A DNA stretch of 64,000 nucleotides from Leuctra nigra (GCA_934045905.1 OW203764.1:35671328-35735327), one strand, 5' to 3'; positions 46,671 to 58,520 are shown, counted from the stretch's first letter. Notes: generated by a model not told the origin, from the letters alone. Program-made: numbers and translations.

Positions 46671-46920
46671 TGACGCGGTGGTGGGGCTTAAGGGGCCGCC
46701 TCATATTACGAATGTTGGTACCAACTAAGTGCAGTCTAGCCTCCCCAAATTCGCGGGCCCCTCGGGTCGGCTTCCCCCGTCGAGATGGTGATCCCCCTGA
46801 ACCGACCCCCCCCCCCCCCCTCCCCTAGGTCTGTTCCCATTCTGAACTGGCTTTCCCACCAGTTACAGACTCCTCCGGATCGGGCTCGTTAGGTCGACCC
46901 CTGCCCATGTCCTCCACCTA
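46671..46920. other. GC-rich island of unknown nature
   Basis: GC-rich sequence (GACGCGGTGGTGGGGC, GCGGGCCCCTCGGG, a 17-C run near 46807) in AT-rich surroundings. The composition resembles a 5' region of a non-LTR element or part of a GC-rich retroposon. No frame or motif confirms this. Confidence 0.3.
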
Positions 46921-48734
46921 TAATTATCAACGAAGTTAAAAGTAAAAATATTATGTGCGCAAATTAATGACCTAGTTATCAACGCGCCGTTAAACAAAAA
47001 CAATCTGATCTAATCAATTAAAAAATAAGTGGCATTTTAATGCCTCAGTTTCCTAAGCAAGCATCATGCTTATGTAAAACATTTCGTTATTTACATTATT
47101 TTGTGTATGCACAAAACCCTACCTCGACAAAGTTCCCGGAGGCGTCCATGGTAAGAGCCATGTGTTTAGATTCCAACATTAGCGAAAATTTGTGACCCCC
47201 CCCCCCCCCACAAAAAAACATCCACTCTCTCCACATTCTATCAAAAAGTCCTGGCGCCCTCCCAGTCCTGTTATCTCAGCACTGATCACAAAAAGTGTAA
47301 ACACAAACTACTTGCTTTACAATTATCGTTGGTTTGAAGTTCCAGTGTTGACTTTAAACAGACCGCAAGCAGTAATGTAGGACATCAAATCCTAATGTGG
47401 AGCACGCAAACCAAACCAAACATACACGAAGTACCTTCTCTTGACCGAAAGCTTCAACACATGTGAAAAATAAATAGCCAAATTCAGTTTAATTTTATTT
47501 ATCTATGAACAAGTGCAGTAATTACGTCACTATTTATTTTCTTACTTCTGATGAACTTCGAGATTAAAAAATCTGTACAGTTCAGTAAAATATGTCGATG
47601 TCGTACATTTATTCGTTAAAACCATGTGTTTTTGATTTTTTTGTTTTGACTTTTAGTCAGATTATTTCCAACAATATAAACATAAATCTTCGACTTACTC
47701 TCAATACTGAGCAAAAACTCAATTTGATGTTTGATTATGTACTGTAAATAGAACATTTCAAAAATATGATAATACAAAAATACAAAACCCCAATATAATT
47801 CTGTTTTGATATTTGAATATATCCTGAAATATATCAGAAGATCGATTTGACCGGAGTAGCAAAAACAACAGACAAACAATTGTGGATGGAAAAGCTCACT
47901 GGCCACTGCAAAAAAATGTTGGAATAATTGTTATAATAATTGTTACAATGTAAAAGAGTTGTGTATAACATTGGCTAGTGTTATACGCCTCTAAATAAAC
48001 ACGGGTTTTAAACTGTAGAAATGTAAGCTTTCAGGAATAATATGTGATTTACATTTTTAAATAAAGTGAACTGCTTTGTAAAAGTGTATTAATGCCATTG
48101 GCGGTGAATATTTAGGTTTATTATCTCTTCAAGAAAGCCCCAATCGGTAGTCGATTTTTTAAGGGAAACAAAATGAACCTTAACGCCGTGATTTTCCAAT
48201 TCCCTTCGAACATTGTTACCATATTCCCAAGTCTTTCAATAGACAATAGAGTACAGAGTCGAGTAGATCCTGGAAGCAATCCCACTCAAGAAATGGGATG
48301 AGGACTCGTCCCTCGGGATCCGACCAGATTCGGCGGAGCGAGCTCTGAATGGGAGCAGCGGCCATGGAGAGGTATAAAAACAAGTGGTTATGTCTTTTCA
48401 CTAGACTTGATCTAGACGGTCCTGATGTGTGCTGAAGTACATGTGAGTCGTACTTGATGTCGAGAAAGTCCTTTGTCTTCACGCTGACGATCCCTGATCG
48501 TGATTCTTATCCGCCGATCACGAGCCGAGAGAAAACAGAGAGGAAATGTCACCTTAGGTCGAGACTTTATTTAGGATCTTGGACCAAAGATTGTCGAAAA
48601 AAATGTTATTCAACAATGGATAATAACATGAATAGATATTAGGATCACGGAAATGCAAGTGATATTTTTTTTAAAGCAGAGCTAACTAGATAATTTTTAA
48701 TGTTGTCTATTTAGGGATAAAATATTTATTAAGG
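46921..48734. other. No gene recognised
   Basis: Includes a C-run at 47199-47209. Open stretches of 60-96 codons lack recognisable features. Confidence 0.5.
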
Positions 48735-49350
48735 GAGTGCAGCTAGCGTTACCATGGCACTTTTTTTTTAGCCTGCATTGCCCAGGTAAAACCGCACAAT
48801 CAATCGATCTGAAATTTTGCACACATACTAACGTTATCAATGCGGTCTCTGGGATCGCTTTTGAACGGGATCCTGTGATTGATTCAAATTTAAACAAAAT
48901 TAACTTTCGATTGGTTGGTCCGATCAATTTGAAATTTTGCAAAGTCATTGCAGCCAACATTGTCCCTAATCTTACGAAGTTTCAGCCAAATCCTCACATT
49001 GTTTAAAATTTAAAACCATATTTCTTGTGATTTTTAAACTTTCAACTAGAATCGTTTGACCGATCAACTTAAAACTTTGCATGGCCATTGGGATGAACAT
49101 TTGAGGCATTATTGCCAATTTTCAGACTAATCTATATTTATTTTCAAAAGTTATTGGCATTTTAAGGACATTTTGTTCTAAAATCATGAAATATTTGCAA
49201 ATTTATGCCAATCATTTCAATTATTATATCAGTGCAGCGCTATCTTGATGCTTCAGGTCCAAGGCCTCTAGAGCAGAGACTTGCAAAGCATATCAAATCG
49301 CATACAATTCGAAGGTCTCTTATCAACGCGGTACACAGAGCGTTTTATAG
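48735..49350 (+). mobile_element. Family A, opposite-orientation copy
   Basis: The right end reads CTTATCAACGCGGTACACAGAGCGTTTTATAG, a degraded version of the hairpin and CTAG tip. The left part has TGGCACTTTTTTTTTAGCCTGC and CCCAGGTAAAACCGCACAATC. The internal modules (GCAGCCAACATTGTCCC, TTGTGATTTTTAAAC) are in reverse order relative to the copies at 4.8 and 9.0 kb. Confidence 0.7.
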
Positions 49351-49539
49351 TATGATTGAAACTCAAAGACTTCATTTCCGCGTGAATAAGAACAGAGGTA
49401 AGAAACAAAACAATGGAAACACAATGTGATTATACAATTATTACGAAGACACAATAATGTAATGAACAAAACCAACCCCGTCCCAATGGGTATGAACGAC
49501 TGAAAGCAAAATTACGATTAGGTACTTCAGTGAAGTTAC

Positions 49540-49830
49540 TTTCGTGCTTGATGAAGCAAGCGTAGCAACGTTACCATGGTATTCTTAGGCACTGATTCAG
49601 TTCGTTTTTGTTTGTGTTGTTCTTCATAGTTACCGCACAGGTCACACCTATCAACCAATCGATTTAAATATTTACACAAACTGTACCGCCTTACTTTGTG
49701 CATAGCTTTTTTAAAACAGAATCTTTTGATTGGTTGAAAAGTGAAAAACATCTTTATTCGGATCAATTTAAAATTTTGGGAGGTCATTGGGAACAATATC
49801 TTACAAATTTTCAGCCAAACCAGTTGAGAG
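49540..49830 (+). mobile_element. Degenerate family A fragment
   Basis: GCACAGGTCACACCTATCAACC, TTGATTGGTTG and GGTCATTGGGAACAATAT match family A modules in the same orientation as the copy at 48.7 kb. The tips are not preserved. Confidence 0.5.
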
Positions 49831-50183
49831 CTTCAAAAACTATTCCAATTTACAGCTAATTTTGAAATATTTGTCTAAAATTTGTTTTAGACAAACAAAT
49901 TATCTCAAAAAACGTATCTCAAAAACGTAATATGTACATACCGCACTTTGATCTTTCGCAATTCATTAGGTTTCTTACAGCTGTTTTCCAAGGTCAGTAG
50001 AGCAAAGCCTATCACACATCATATTAATTTGATGTAATAAAATGGCTCACGGTTGCGTTACACATAGAGTTATAGTGTTAATCAATTATATGTTCTTGGT
50101 ACTTCTTAAACATTTAAAATATAATATTCCGTTATGAATGATCCACATGTTGTTTTTTGTCCAGTGGTTAGCATTGAGTAGGC

Positions 50184-51896
50184 TGACATGTAGGTCTACA
50201 TGTCGTCATGAACATGAACATAATACATGCAGGTCTACATGTCGTCATGAACATGAACATGATACATGTAGGTCTAAATGTCGTCATGAACATGAACATG
50301 ATACATGTAGGTCTACATGTCGTCATGAACATGAACATGATACATGTAGGTCTACATGTCGTCATGAACATGAACATGATACATGTAGGTCTACATGTCG
50401 TCATGAACATGATACATGTAGGTCTACATGTCGTCATGAACATGAACATGATACATGCAGGTCTACATGTCGTCATGAACATGATACATGTAGGTCTACA
50501 TGTCGTCATGAACATGAACATGATACATGTAGGTCTACATGTCGTCATGAACATGAACATGATACATGTAGGTCTACATGTCGTCATGAACATGAACATG
50601 ATACATGTAGGTCTACATGTCGTCATGAACATGAACATGATACATGTAGGTCTACATGTCGTCATGAACATGAATGATACATGTAGGTCTACATGTCGTC
50701 ATGAACATGAACATGATACATGTAGGTCTACATGTCGTCATGAACATGAACATGATACATGTAGGTCTACATGTCGTCATGAACATGAACATGATACATG
50801 TAGGTCTACATGTCGTCATGAACATGAACATGATACATGTAGGTCTACATGTCGTCATGAACATGAACATGATACATGTAGGTCTACATGTCGTCATGAA
50901 CATGAACATGATACATGCAGGTCTACATGTCGTCATGAACATGATACATGTAGGTCTACATGTCGTCGTGAACATGAACATGATACATGTAGGTCTACAT
51001 GTCGTCATGAACATGAACATGATACATGTAGGTCTACATGTCGTCATGAACATGAACATGATACATGCAGGTCTACATGTCGTCATGAACATGATACATG
51101 TAGGTCTACATGTCGTCATGAACATGAACATGATACATGTAGGTCTACATGTCGTCATGAACATGATACATGTAGGTCTACATGTCGTCATGAACATGAA
51201 CATGATACATGTAGGTCTACATGTCGTCATGAACATGAACATGATACATGTAGGTCTACATGTCGTCATGAACATGAACATGATACATGCAGGTCTACAT
51301 GTCGTCATGAACATGAACATGATACATGTAGGTCTACATGTCGTCATGAACATGAACATGATACATGTAGGTCACCATGTCGTCATGAACATGAACATGA
51401 TACATGTAGGTCTACATGTCGTCATGAACATGAACATGATGCATGTAGGTCTACATGTCGTCATGAACATGAACATGATACATGTAGGTCTACATGTCGT
51501 CATGAACATGAACATGATGCATGTAGGTCTACATGTCGTCATGAACATGAACATGATACATGTAGGTCTACATGTCGTCATGAACATGAACATGATACAT
51601 GTAGGTCTACATGTCGTCATGAACATGAACATGATACATGTAGGTCTACATGTCGTCATGAACATGAACATGATGCATGTAGGTCTACATGTCGTCATGA
51701 ACATGAACATGATACATGTAGGTCTACATGTCGTCATGAACATGAACATGATACATGTAGGTCTACATGTCGTCATGAACATGAACATGATACATGTAGG
51801 TCTACATGTCGTCATGAACATGAACGTGATACATGTAGGTCTACATGTCGTCATGAACATGAACGTGATACATGTAGGTCTACATGTCGTCATGAA
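50184..51896 (+). repeat. 39-bp minisatellite with a palindromic core (main block)
   Basis: About 45 head-to-tail units of 39 bp make up the block. Each contains ACATGTAGGTCTACATGT (an 8-bp inverted repeat around GT) followed by CGTCATGAACATGAACATG. Some units lack one ACATGA and are 33 bp; one near 50665 has a 2-bp deletion. Because 39 and 33 are multiples of three and the unit has no stop in several frames, long open stretches appear on both strands (for example CRSTCRHEHEHDT or MNMNMIHVGLHVV repeats). Simultaneous openness in several frames argues that this is satellite sequence and not a gene. Confidence 0.95.
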
Positions 51897-52727
51897 CAGT
51901 GTTGGGTAATGTCCTTTTGAAAAGGAACTAGTTCCAGTTCCAAGTTCCTCGCCGAAAAAAGGAACTAGTTCCAGTTCCAGTTCCTTCAAAAATGAAAGGA
52001 ACTATTCCGTTCCTAGTTCCTTTATAAAAGGAACTTAGTTCCGTTTTGTTCCTTTTCAAAGAAATGTGTAATTTTAATTGTAATTGGCATTTTTTAATTG
52101 GAACACTCGGAATCCACATTATTTTCTCCCCAAAAGAAAAAAAAATTCTCGGATTTTTAAATGGGAAAACATTTTTGTTTGCTCTTGCTACCATATTTCA
52201 ATCACTGAACCACAGCAGATTCGAAAAGATTATAAGAGAGATAAGAAGATTCGTAAAAACTAAATATTCAGTGGTGATGTGATCTGTCCTACACAGTGGT
52301 CGGAATGGAAATTTGTGAGGAAGGAAACAAAGTAAAAGTTAAAAAGACGACGATCTGAAATCTGTGTGCCTACCCTGCGCACTGCACTTGCACTTCACTT
52401 GAGTAATTACTAGGAATGGAGTTCTTTGGTCTGAAGGGTTGGCCACGCGACTACAGGTAGATAGATGTCCATTGTGTTAAGGTAGGTGACGACTGGTTTG
52501 AGTTATTTTTAGATGCCAAATAGCTAGGAGGACTTCTGACAGAATTAAAAAAAATGTGGCTTCTATGCAGTTTTTCGGAGTAAAAGTACAGTCAAATTTA
52601 AAAAAAGGAACTTCGCAAAAATCGTTACAGTTCCTCAAAAAAAGGAACTAAACCGTTCCATAGTTCCTAAGAAAAGGAACTAGTTCCTAGGAACGGAACT
52701 ATTTTGTTCCGTTCCTACCCAACACTG
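51897..52727. mobile_element. hAT-like element inserted in the 39-bp array
   Basis: The termini are CAGTGTTGGGTA and TACCCAACACTG. GTCATGAA, taken from the array unit, is duplicated exactly at 51889-51896 and 52728-52735: a textbook 8-bp hAT duplication. Subterminal GGAACTAGTTCC-type palindromes are repeated at both ends (51920-52045 and 52600-52715), as in hAT transposase-binding regions. At 831 bp with no transposase frame, it is non-autonomous. Confidence 0.9.
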
Positions 52728-52735
52728 GTCATGAA

Positions 52736-52840
52736 CATGAACATGATACATGTAGGTCTACATGTCGTCATGAACATGAACATGATACATGTAGGTCTAC
52801 ATGTCGTCATGAACATGAACATGATACATGTAGGTCTACA
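52736..52840 (+). repeat. 39-bp minisatellite, block beyond the hAT insertion
   Basis: Nearly three further units continue the array in register after the target duplication. This shows the array existed before the insertion and that only a few units lie on this side. Confidence 0.95.
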
Positions 52841-54997
52841 AGAACGTTTCGAGTTCCCAGGGATATTTCTCTTCCTTACAAGCGGCAAAATGTGCAACTG
52901 AAATAACACTTTATACGTCAAAGTTGCCGCACTTAGAGTTATTGGAGTCTAACAATACCTGTCAAATGCTCTTACATCTAAGTAGTTTTCGTAGCTTGGA
53001 TGCATTTTCTTCGCTGAACTGCACTTTGATGAACTTATTTATCAAAGTTTCTCTATGAACAAAAATTGAGCTAATCGTAAAATAAATAGAGCAGAAAACT
53101 CATATGACGAATAAGTGGAAGTAAGAATGAAACCTAAGGCTCTTTTATGTTCACAAATAGATCATAGAAAAGCAAAAGCTACTCCAATCCACCCGGAAAA
53201 TAAGCTGCCGTTTTCAGAATTTTCGTTGGATATTTGATACGTTACCAGGAGAGCAAATGGAGGATCAATTGCATATTATTTTAATGAAAAGGGAAGACCA
53301 TACTTTAAGAAAAGTCATAAAATAATGGAAATCGGTTTTCACGCATGGCTTTACTTGGATAGGGGGAAATGGAAAATGGATGGTTCTGAATTACTTGCTG
53401 CCACACACTTATATGTAGGCCCGGAAAAGAAGAAAGGAGATAGGAAAATTGTCTTAACTCTAGGATAAGAATAGAAATGGGATAAGGAGGTGGGGGAGGA
53501 AGCTTGCGTCCGTGCCTCTGGGGTCCCATATATTACGACACAACATATGTAGAGGGTGGGGGGGGGGGGCTCTGTCCCGGATACCAGCATGGACAGATGT
53601 GGGATATGTTACTTTCATACCCGTCCCGTCCCCATCCCGATGTTTAAAACATTTTGTATGAATATCAGTCTTTCTTTCTTGCACTAGTCGAGACTAACCA
53701 TCCCAATCCCGTCATTCCCATTTGTTCCCTTCCTTCCTCACATCGATCAAGGAGGAATGCACACATTGAAAAGATGGGATAATACATATTGATTTCTATT
53801 GTTCAAGAGATTTGATCGGCTTTCCGTGGGGATGCTTAACTTCCGCATCCAGGATTCTTCATAATATCACACAGAAGTGAAATACAAGATCGCCAAAATG
53901 TGTCCTCACTGAGATGTTCAATTCAAAGATTGCATGTGACGTCACGTATTGTTTGTTTTGGCAGTGGTCGCCATCTTGGTGACACGTTTCAAAAAGACTC
54001 TCTCTTTGTTTTGGTATTTTGTTGTTAGTATTGTGCAATATGGAAGTCTCATTAAAATTAGATTTCAGAAAAATAGTTATATAATGAAAGTTGAGACGTT
54101 GCTGAATACAGATTTGGTATTATTTTTGTTGTGAGATAAATAGTTTTCAAGAAATTAATTTACAAAGATTGATTTGTTTCTTTCCATTTTTAAAACAGGA
54201 AAATTGACTGTGACATCTCAATTCGCTATATTGCCATAGCAACAAAGGAATGGAAACACATTGTTGGAGACTTGGAAATGACATCACAATCCTGATTCTC
54301 GTTGCCTGCCGTTTTTCCCGCCAAAATATCCAAAGACATTTGAATTTGATTTTTATGAATGAAAATTTTAAATTCCGCTGATGATAAGTGTGTTTATCAT
54401 TGTTATTTATGTTGATATTTACAAATTAACTAGAATAAAATTTCACGAGACTTCCCTATTGAAGGCAGCGGATAAAACTGATATAGTTTTGAATCGAACA
54501 TATTTTAAAAAATAACGTGGATTAACCGTCATCTATAAGATAATTCTATCCTGACATTTATGGCAACAATATGGCCCCCGAAAGAAAACACAACTTTTTG
54601 CATTATGCAAAGCAAGAGAAGTTTGTGCAAGAAGGCTCTCTAGTAAAAGTTCAAATACACTGATTCAAGCTGGATGTGTATTAAAATTAAATTTAAAAAG
54701 TCTATTAATCAGTGATATTAATCTAAAAATATGCTGTGTCTATTTTACTTCCAACTGCAAAATAAGTGCTTGTTTTATTATTTAATTTTTTGACATTTTT
54801 AATTATGAACATAAATTAAAACAAATTACAAGGCTCGCTAACCTAGCGCTAAGGCAACTTGTCTGCGGGGAATTAATACGAATAAATTCATATGAACTGG
54901 TCGGTGACAGAGCCCCTGGATGCATCACGCAACACATATACGTATTGCTGGTTACATTCTAACTCTTTTTTCCATATTTAAGCCTTTTGATTTTAAA
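52841..54997. other. No gene recognised
   Basis: Includes a G-run near 53555-53569 and a perfect CRE palindrome at 53937-53944 close to GTCGCCATCTTGG. No exon or element could be delimited. Confidence 0.45.
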
Positions 54998-55310
54998 GCA
55001 GGAAAACGCTCGGTGTAACGCGTTGATAAGCGAGCACTGATACGGGAAACATCTCCAGCCAAACACGATACACGATAAGACACGACACGATTTTCTTTGC
55101 CAATTTCCATATACGAACAATCATGATTCTGGAAGACCATAACTGATCTATGTGTCATGATTTAGTTATTTCTCAATAATCTCTGTTGACAACTCTTCCT
55201 AAACTCTTAAAATGGCAACAAGTCTGTAAATAATGGACCGTTGGTTGAAAAATGAGATAATGTTGGATTTGATTACTATGCCAAATTTGAACTGATTCGT
55301 ATCATTTTAA
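54998..55310 (-). mobile_element. Family A, CTAG-side fragment
   Basis: GCAGGAAAACGCTCGGTG and GCGTTGATAAGCGAGCACTG match the tip and internal repeat of family A. The following part (ACACGATAAGACACGACACG) resembles the copy at 60.7-61.25 kb. The other end is lost. Confidence 0.6.
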
Positions 55311-55330
55311 TCATATATAATGCAAACGTG

Positions 55331-55728
55331 AAAGCGATTTCATAACGTGAATCTCAAGAATTGGGCTTTTGACCCAAATAAAAAATCAAGTATGAAGCTT
55401 TTCAAGAAATAGGTTTAGATAAGGAAAGATATTTATTTATTAATTATTAATTTAGCAATCAAAATTTACATTTTGTGGCAAGAAAAACAATCACACTTAA
55501 CCATAAATCACTTCAAATGCCCAATAACAATAATAATATTATGTATTGTAATAGTATGCTCACTGTATGTACACGTATATACTTTAATCTATAATTGAAT
55601 TGTTGGTTAAGAGTAAATCAAATGGAACGTTAAATTATAACAGTTTTCCATTAAAATAAATAACAGTTCACAACGATTCTAAAAATACACGTTTCAGAGC
55701 CATAAAAATCTAATGGGATTTGGTTTTC
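55331..55728. other. Upstream region of the Ala-rich protein gene
   Basis: AT-rich, with no repeat recognised. Any regulatory sites of the downstream gene would be expected here, but none is identifiable by eye apart from the TATA box. Confidence 0.4.
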
Positions 55729-55737
55729 TATATAAGG
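55729..55737 (+). promoter_or_regulatory. TATA box of the Ala-rich secreted protein gene
   Basis: TATATAAGG lies 72 bp before the start codon. With the usual spacing of about 30 bp, transcription would start near 55760 and give a 5' leader of roughly 50 nt. A strong TATA box with a short leader is common for abundantly expressed secreted structural proteins of insects. Confidence 0.6.
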
Positions 55738-55808
55738 CTTTGATAACGGAATATATTCCTCTGCTGTTATAGCTTTCTGCTAGGAAGAAAACTCAAGATT
55801 TTCTGAAG

Positions 55809-57143
55809 ATGTGGTCCAGAGTTTGTGTCCTTTTGGTTCTGTGTTTGGCTGCTAATGTCCAGCCTCAACTAAGTAAGAACATTTCCCAATTTGAGTTTCC
55901 GATTGTTTATCGAAATCAATTAACTTTCGCTTATTAGTTTCTTCTGAAGAAGCTCTGTTTTACATTTATTTGGTTTACTTCCAGACTTTGGAGGCGGTAT
56001 TGGTGGATCTATTGGCACGCAAGGTGGAGGAGCTGTTGCAGGGGGCCTCCTTGAAGGAGGAGGTAAGCTCCTCTTGGATGTGATCGGGATATTCGGCGCT
56101 GCTTTCAAAACGCTCTTAAACCTCGCCGCCCAAGCGACTGCATCTTGCACAGCCTCTGCCAACGCCTCCGCCCAACTGGCCCTCGATGTACCGAATGTGG
56201 CAGCTGTTGCCGACGCTGCGGCGGCCGCCAAGGCTTCAGCTGAGGCCCATGCGAGGGCAACGGCTTACTCGGAAGCTTCGGCTAAAGCCTGTTCTGACGT
56301 CCAGGCTAGCGCTGATATCGAAATCAGGGTGAGAATAATTAATGCATTTTACTTAAAAGACTCAGACTCGCTATCAAAAATAAAAAAATATTTGAAAATT
56401 GCGAGCTAATTTTTCCATTTTACTCTTCGTAATTAGCAATAAAAATCGGAAAATTAAATATCGGTAAATATTACAAAGAAGTATCGTACAAATTTGGATG
56501 TATCCCAGGATAGCTTAAAGCAAAGTAAGCAACGATTCGACAGTAATTGTACAACCAATAATAGCTGATATAAAAAACCATTTTTGTGTCACATTTGAGA
56601 AACACAACCAAAATGTAGCAAAGTAGCTAATTTGTATCTTCTGTAGTCTCACATTTTTTTATATTTTGCAAATCTGGAACTGAATATTTTGAACTTTGGT
56701 CGTATAATCCGTATCCTAAAAGTTCCTACATAGGAGTCTAATTTTTAAAATTATTTTTATACTTAATATTTTTTTCCTTTCCTGTATTTTTTTTATAAAT
56801 ATTTAATTTTGTTCAGGTCAAAGCTGCATCCAGAGCTGCCGCTGCCGCCAGGGCCCACGCTGAAGCCGCTGCTGCCGCTGAGGCCGCTGCGGCTAAAGCT
56901 AAGGCTGCGGCTGAGGCCTGCGCAGCCATCGCCGCCAAGGCCAAGGCTGAAGCTACGGCTAATGCTCGAGCCATGGCTATAGCATCTGCTCAAGCCCAAG
57001 CTGCTGCTAAAGCTGCGGCCACTGCCAGTGCGAATGCTCAGGCCTGCGCTGAAGCTTCTGCCAAGGTGTCTGTTGAGGTCCACGTCAAGTTGAACGTCAA
57101 GGCGGAAGCAAGTGCGGGTGTAGGGGGCCAAGCCGCCCGTTAG
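55809..57143 (+). CDS. Secreted Ala-rich, silk/glue-like structural protein (three exons)
   Basis: Exons are 55809-55872, 55985-56328 and 56817-57143. Introns of 112 and 488 nt have GTAAGA/TTCCAG and GTGAGA/GTTCAG boundaries, phases 1 and 0. The product has 244 residues. Residues 1-20 are a signal peptide (MWSRVCVLLVLCLAANVQPQ). Residues 22-48 are Gly-rich (FGGGIGG, GGLLEGGG) and 49-70 form a hydrophobic stretch. From about 97 to 219 roughly half the residues are Ala, often strictly alternating (AKAEATANARAMAIASAQAQ). Two segments alternate larger hydrophobics, ADIEIRVKA (131-139) and VSVEVHVKLNV (220-230). Cysteines at 76, 124, 171 and 213 are spaced 48, 47 and 42 apart. Exons are GC-rich against AT-rich introns. 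I infer an extracellular fibrous or adhesive protein such as silk, egg glue or eggshell. An Ala-rich coiled coil is the alternative fold, and no named family is recognised. Confidence 0.8.
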
Positions 57144-57173
57144 GGTGACAAATCTAGTTTATTTGTCTTTATA

Positions 57174-57912
57174 CTCCAGTCACTCATTTGATCCCAAACT
57201 ATTTTTTTAACGATATTATTGAGGTCTACCCACATAACTCATAAGCGAAAGTTTACCAAATTTTGGGCCGCCATTTTGTTTTTATCAAGTATTTTTTCAA
57301 AATCACCATTTAATTTTTCACTTGAAAATGTAAAGAAAATTTTTGCTTTTAATTTTATTTGCACTGTTTTGTGCAACTCAAAAAAATACAGCTTTATCGC
57401 ATTCATTGTTATACAATTATCAATTTAAATAAAAAAAATATACTTTTTATTACAACTGCTCTAGCGAGTCGTTATTTAAAGTCGTGATCAAAATATTTTT
57501 CAATGTTAGTCGAAAATGTTGTGGGGAAAAATAGTTGTAAAAAGTCGATTTCGGTAAACTTTTTATATGTCATAGCGTATCAAGTGAGGAATATTTCAGT
57601 GTAAAAATGAAGTCGATAACTTATAATTGTATAACAATAAATGCGATCAAACTGATTATTTTTTCTGAGTTGCACAAAACATTGCAAAAAAATAAAAAAA
57701 TATTGAAAGTAAAAATTTCTTTCACATTTTCATGGGAAAAATAAAATTGTGATTTTGACAAATCACCTGATAAAAACAAAATGGCGACCCAAAATTTGGT
57801 AAACTTTTGTTTATGAGTTACCTGGGTAGACCTCAATATTATTGTCAAAAAACATAATATTTATAAACAATAAGTTTAGGGTTGGACCCTTTTTTCAGTA
57901 AAGTGACTGGAG
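57174..57912. mobile_element. TA-flanked fold-back MITE just downstream of the gene
   Basis: The tips are CTCCAGTCACT and AGTGACTGGAG, with TA on both outer sides (57172-57173 and 57913-57914), as for Tc1/mariner-type insertions. Long diverged inverted arms run inward (GAGGTCTACCCA against TGGGTAGACCTC; CAAATTTTGGG.CGCCATTTTG against its complement near 57790). 739 bp, non-coding. It starts 31 bp after the stop codon of the Ala-rich gene, so it must form part of that gene's 3' end or lie directly behind it. Confidence 0.75.
57428..57433 (+). terminator. Candidate poly(A) signal inside the MITE
   Basis: AATAAA at 57428-57433 is the first canonical hexamer I see after the stop codon at 57141-57143; none occurs in the 30 bp before the MITE. 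If used, the 3' UTR would be about 300 nt and largely transposon-derived. Transcript data are needed to decide. Confidence 0.35.
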
Positions 57913-58002
57913 TATTATTGTAATAAAATATTGTGAAATAATTTAAAGCTACTTAAAGCAATTGACTATAACTACCTACCTATTCCAATTCCAATACTAT
58001 AG

Positions 58003-58180
58003 GAACGTGTAACGTGTTGATGAGCGAGCACGGATACGCGCAATCATTACTGATGAGTGATGTTCATTGCAACTTTCGTACCATGAATTTGTTCATTTTC
58101 GATCAAACTTAGCGTATCGTCAGCGTTTTATAAGTCATCAAATGTCAATAAGTCTGTAATCACTTGACTGATCGAGCTTA
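58003..58180 (-). mobile_element. Family A, CTAG-side fragment (tip lost)
   Basis: GGAACGTGTAACGTGTTGATGAGCGAGCACGG matches the internal end of family A. The extreme tip is replaced and the copy stops before the next fragment. Confidence 0.55.
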
Positions 58181-58190
58181 AAATGAGTAA

Positions 58191-58520
58191 CATTAGGCAA
58201 ACGCTCTGTGTAACGCGTTGATGAGAGAGTACCGATAAGCGCAACATCTTCAATCAAAAACGTTCCATTCTATCAAAGATAAACTTATTATCTGTATGTA
58301 CCATGAATTTGATACTTTTTCATCAATCTCTTTGGACAGATATTCAAAACACTTAAAATAACAATAAGTCTGTAAATTCTTGACGGATTGGGCTGGAAAT
58401 GTGTAAAATATGATATAGGTAATACGTGATTTCTAGTCGAAACGTTGTTTTAATACTTATAATAACTGAGAATCAGGTGTCCGTACAAAAAGAGCAAATA
58501 GGAGTCGCTCTCTCAAAAAC
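58191..58520 (-). mobile_element. Family A, short internally deleted copy
   Basis: TAGGCAAACGCTCTGTG and GTTGATGAGAGAG start the copy. GTGTCCGTACAAAAAGAGC, then AGGAGTCGCTCTCTCA, ends it. This matches the two family A tips with a much shortened interior. Confidence 0.6.

Noticed and set aside
46671..46920. 5' region of a LINE or an rDNA piece
   Set aside because: Only the GC composition suggests it. No protein frame or rRNA landmark could be identified, so it is left as unknown.
50184..51896. CRISPR-like regular array
   Set aside because: There are no unique spacers; the units are contiguous copies of one minisatellite, and the context is a eukaryotic genome.
50138..51989. Long open frames on both strands rich in Cys/His/Glu or Met/Phe/Thr
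   Set aside because: These are artefacts of 39- and 33-bp units without stops. Simultaneous openness in several frames on both strands argues against coding.
56793..57131. 112-codon Ser-rich frame antisense to the Ala-rich exon 3
   Set aside because: It is a shadow of the GC-rich Ala codons on the other strand. The plus-strand frame has the signal peptide, splice sites and promoter.
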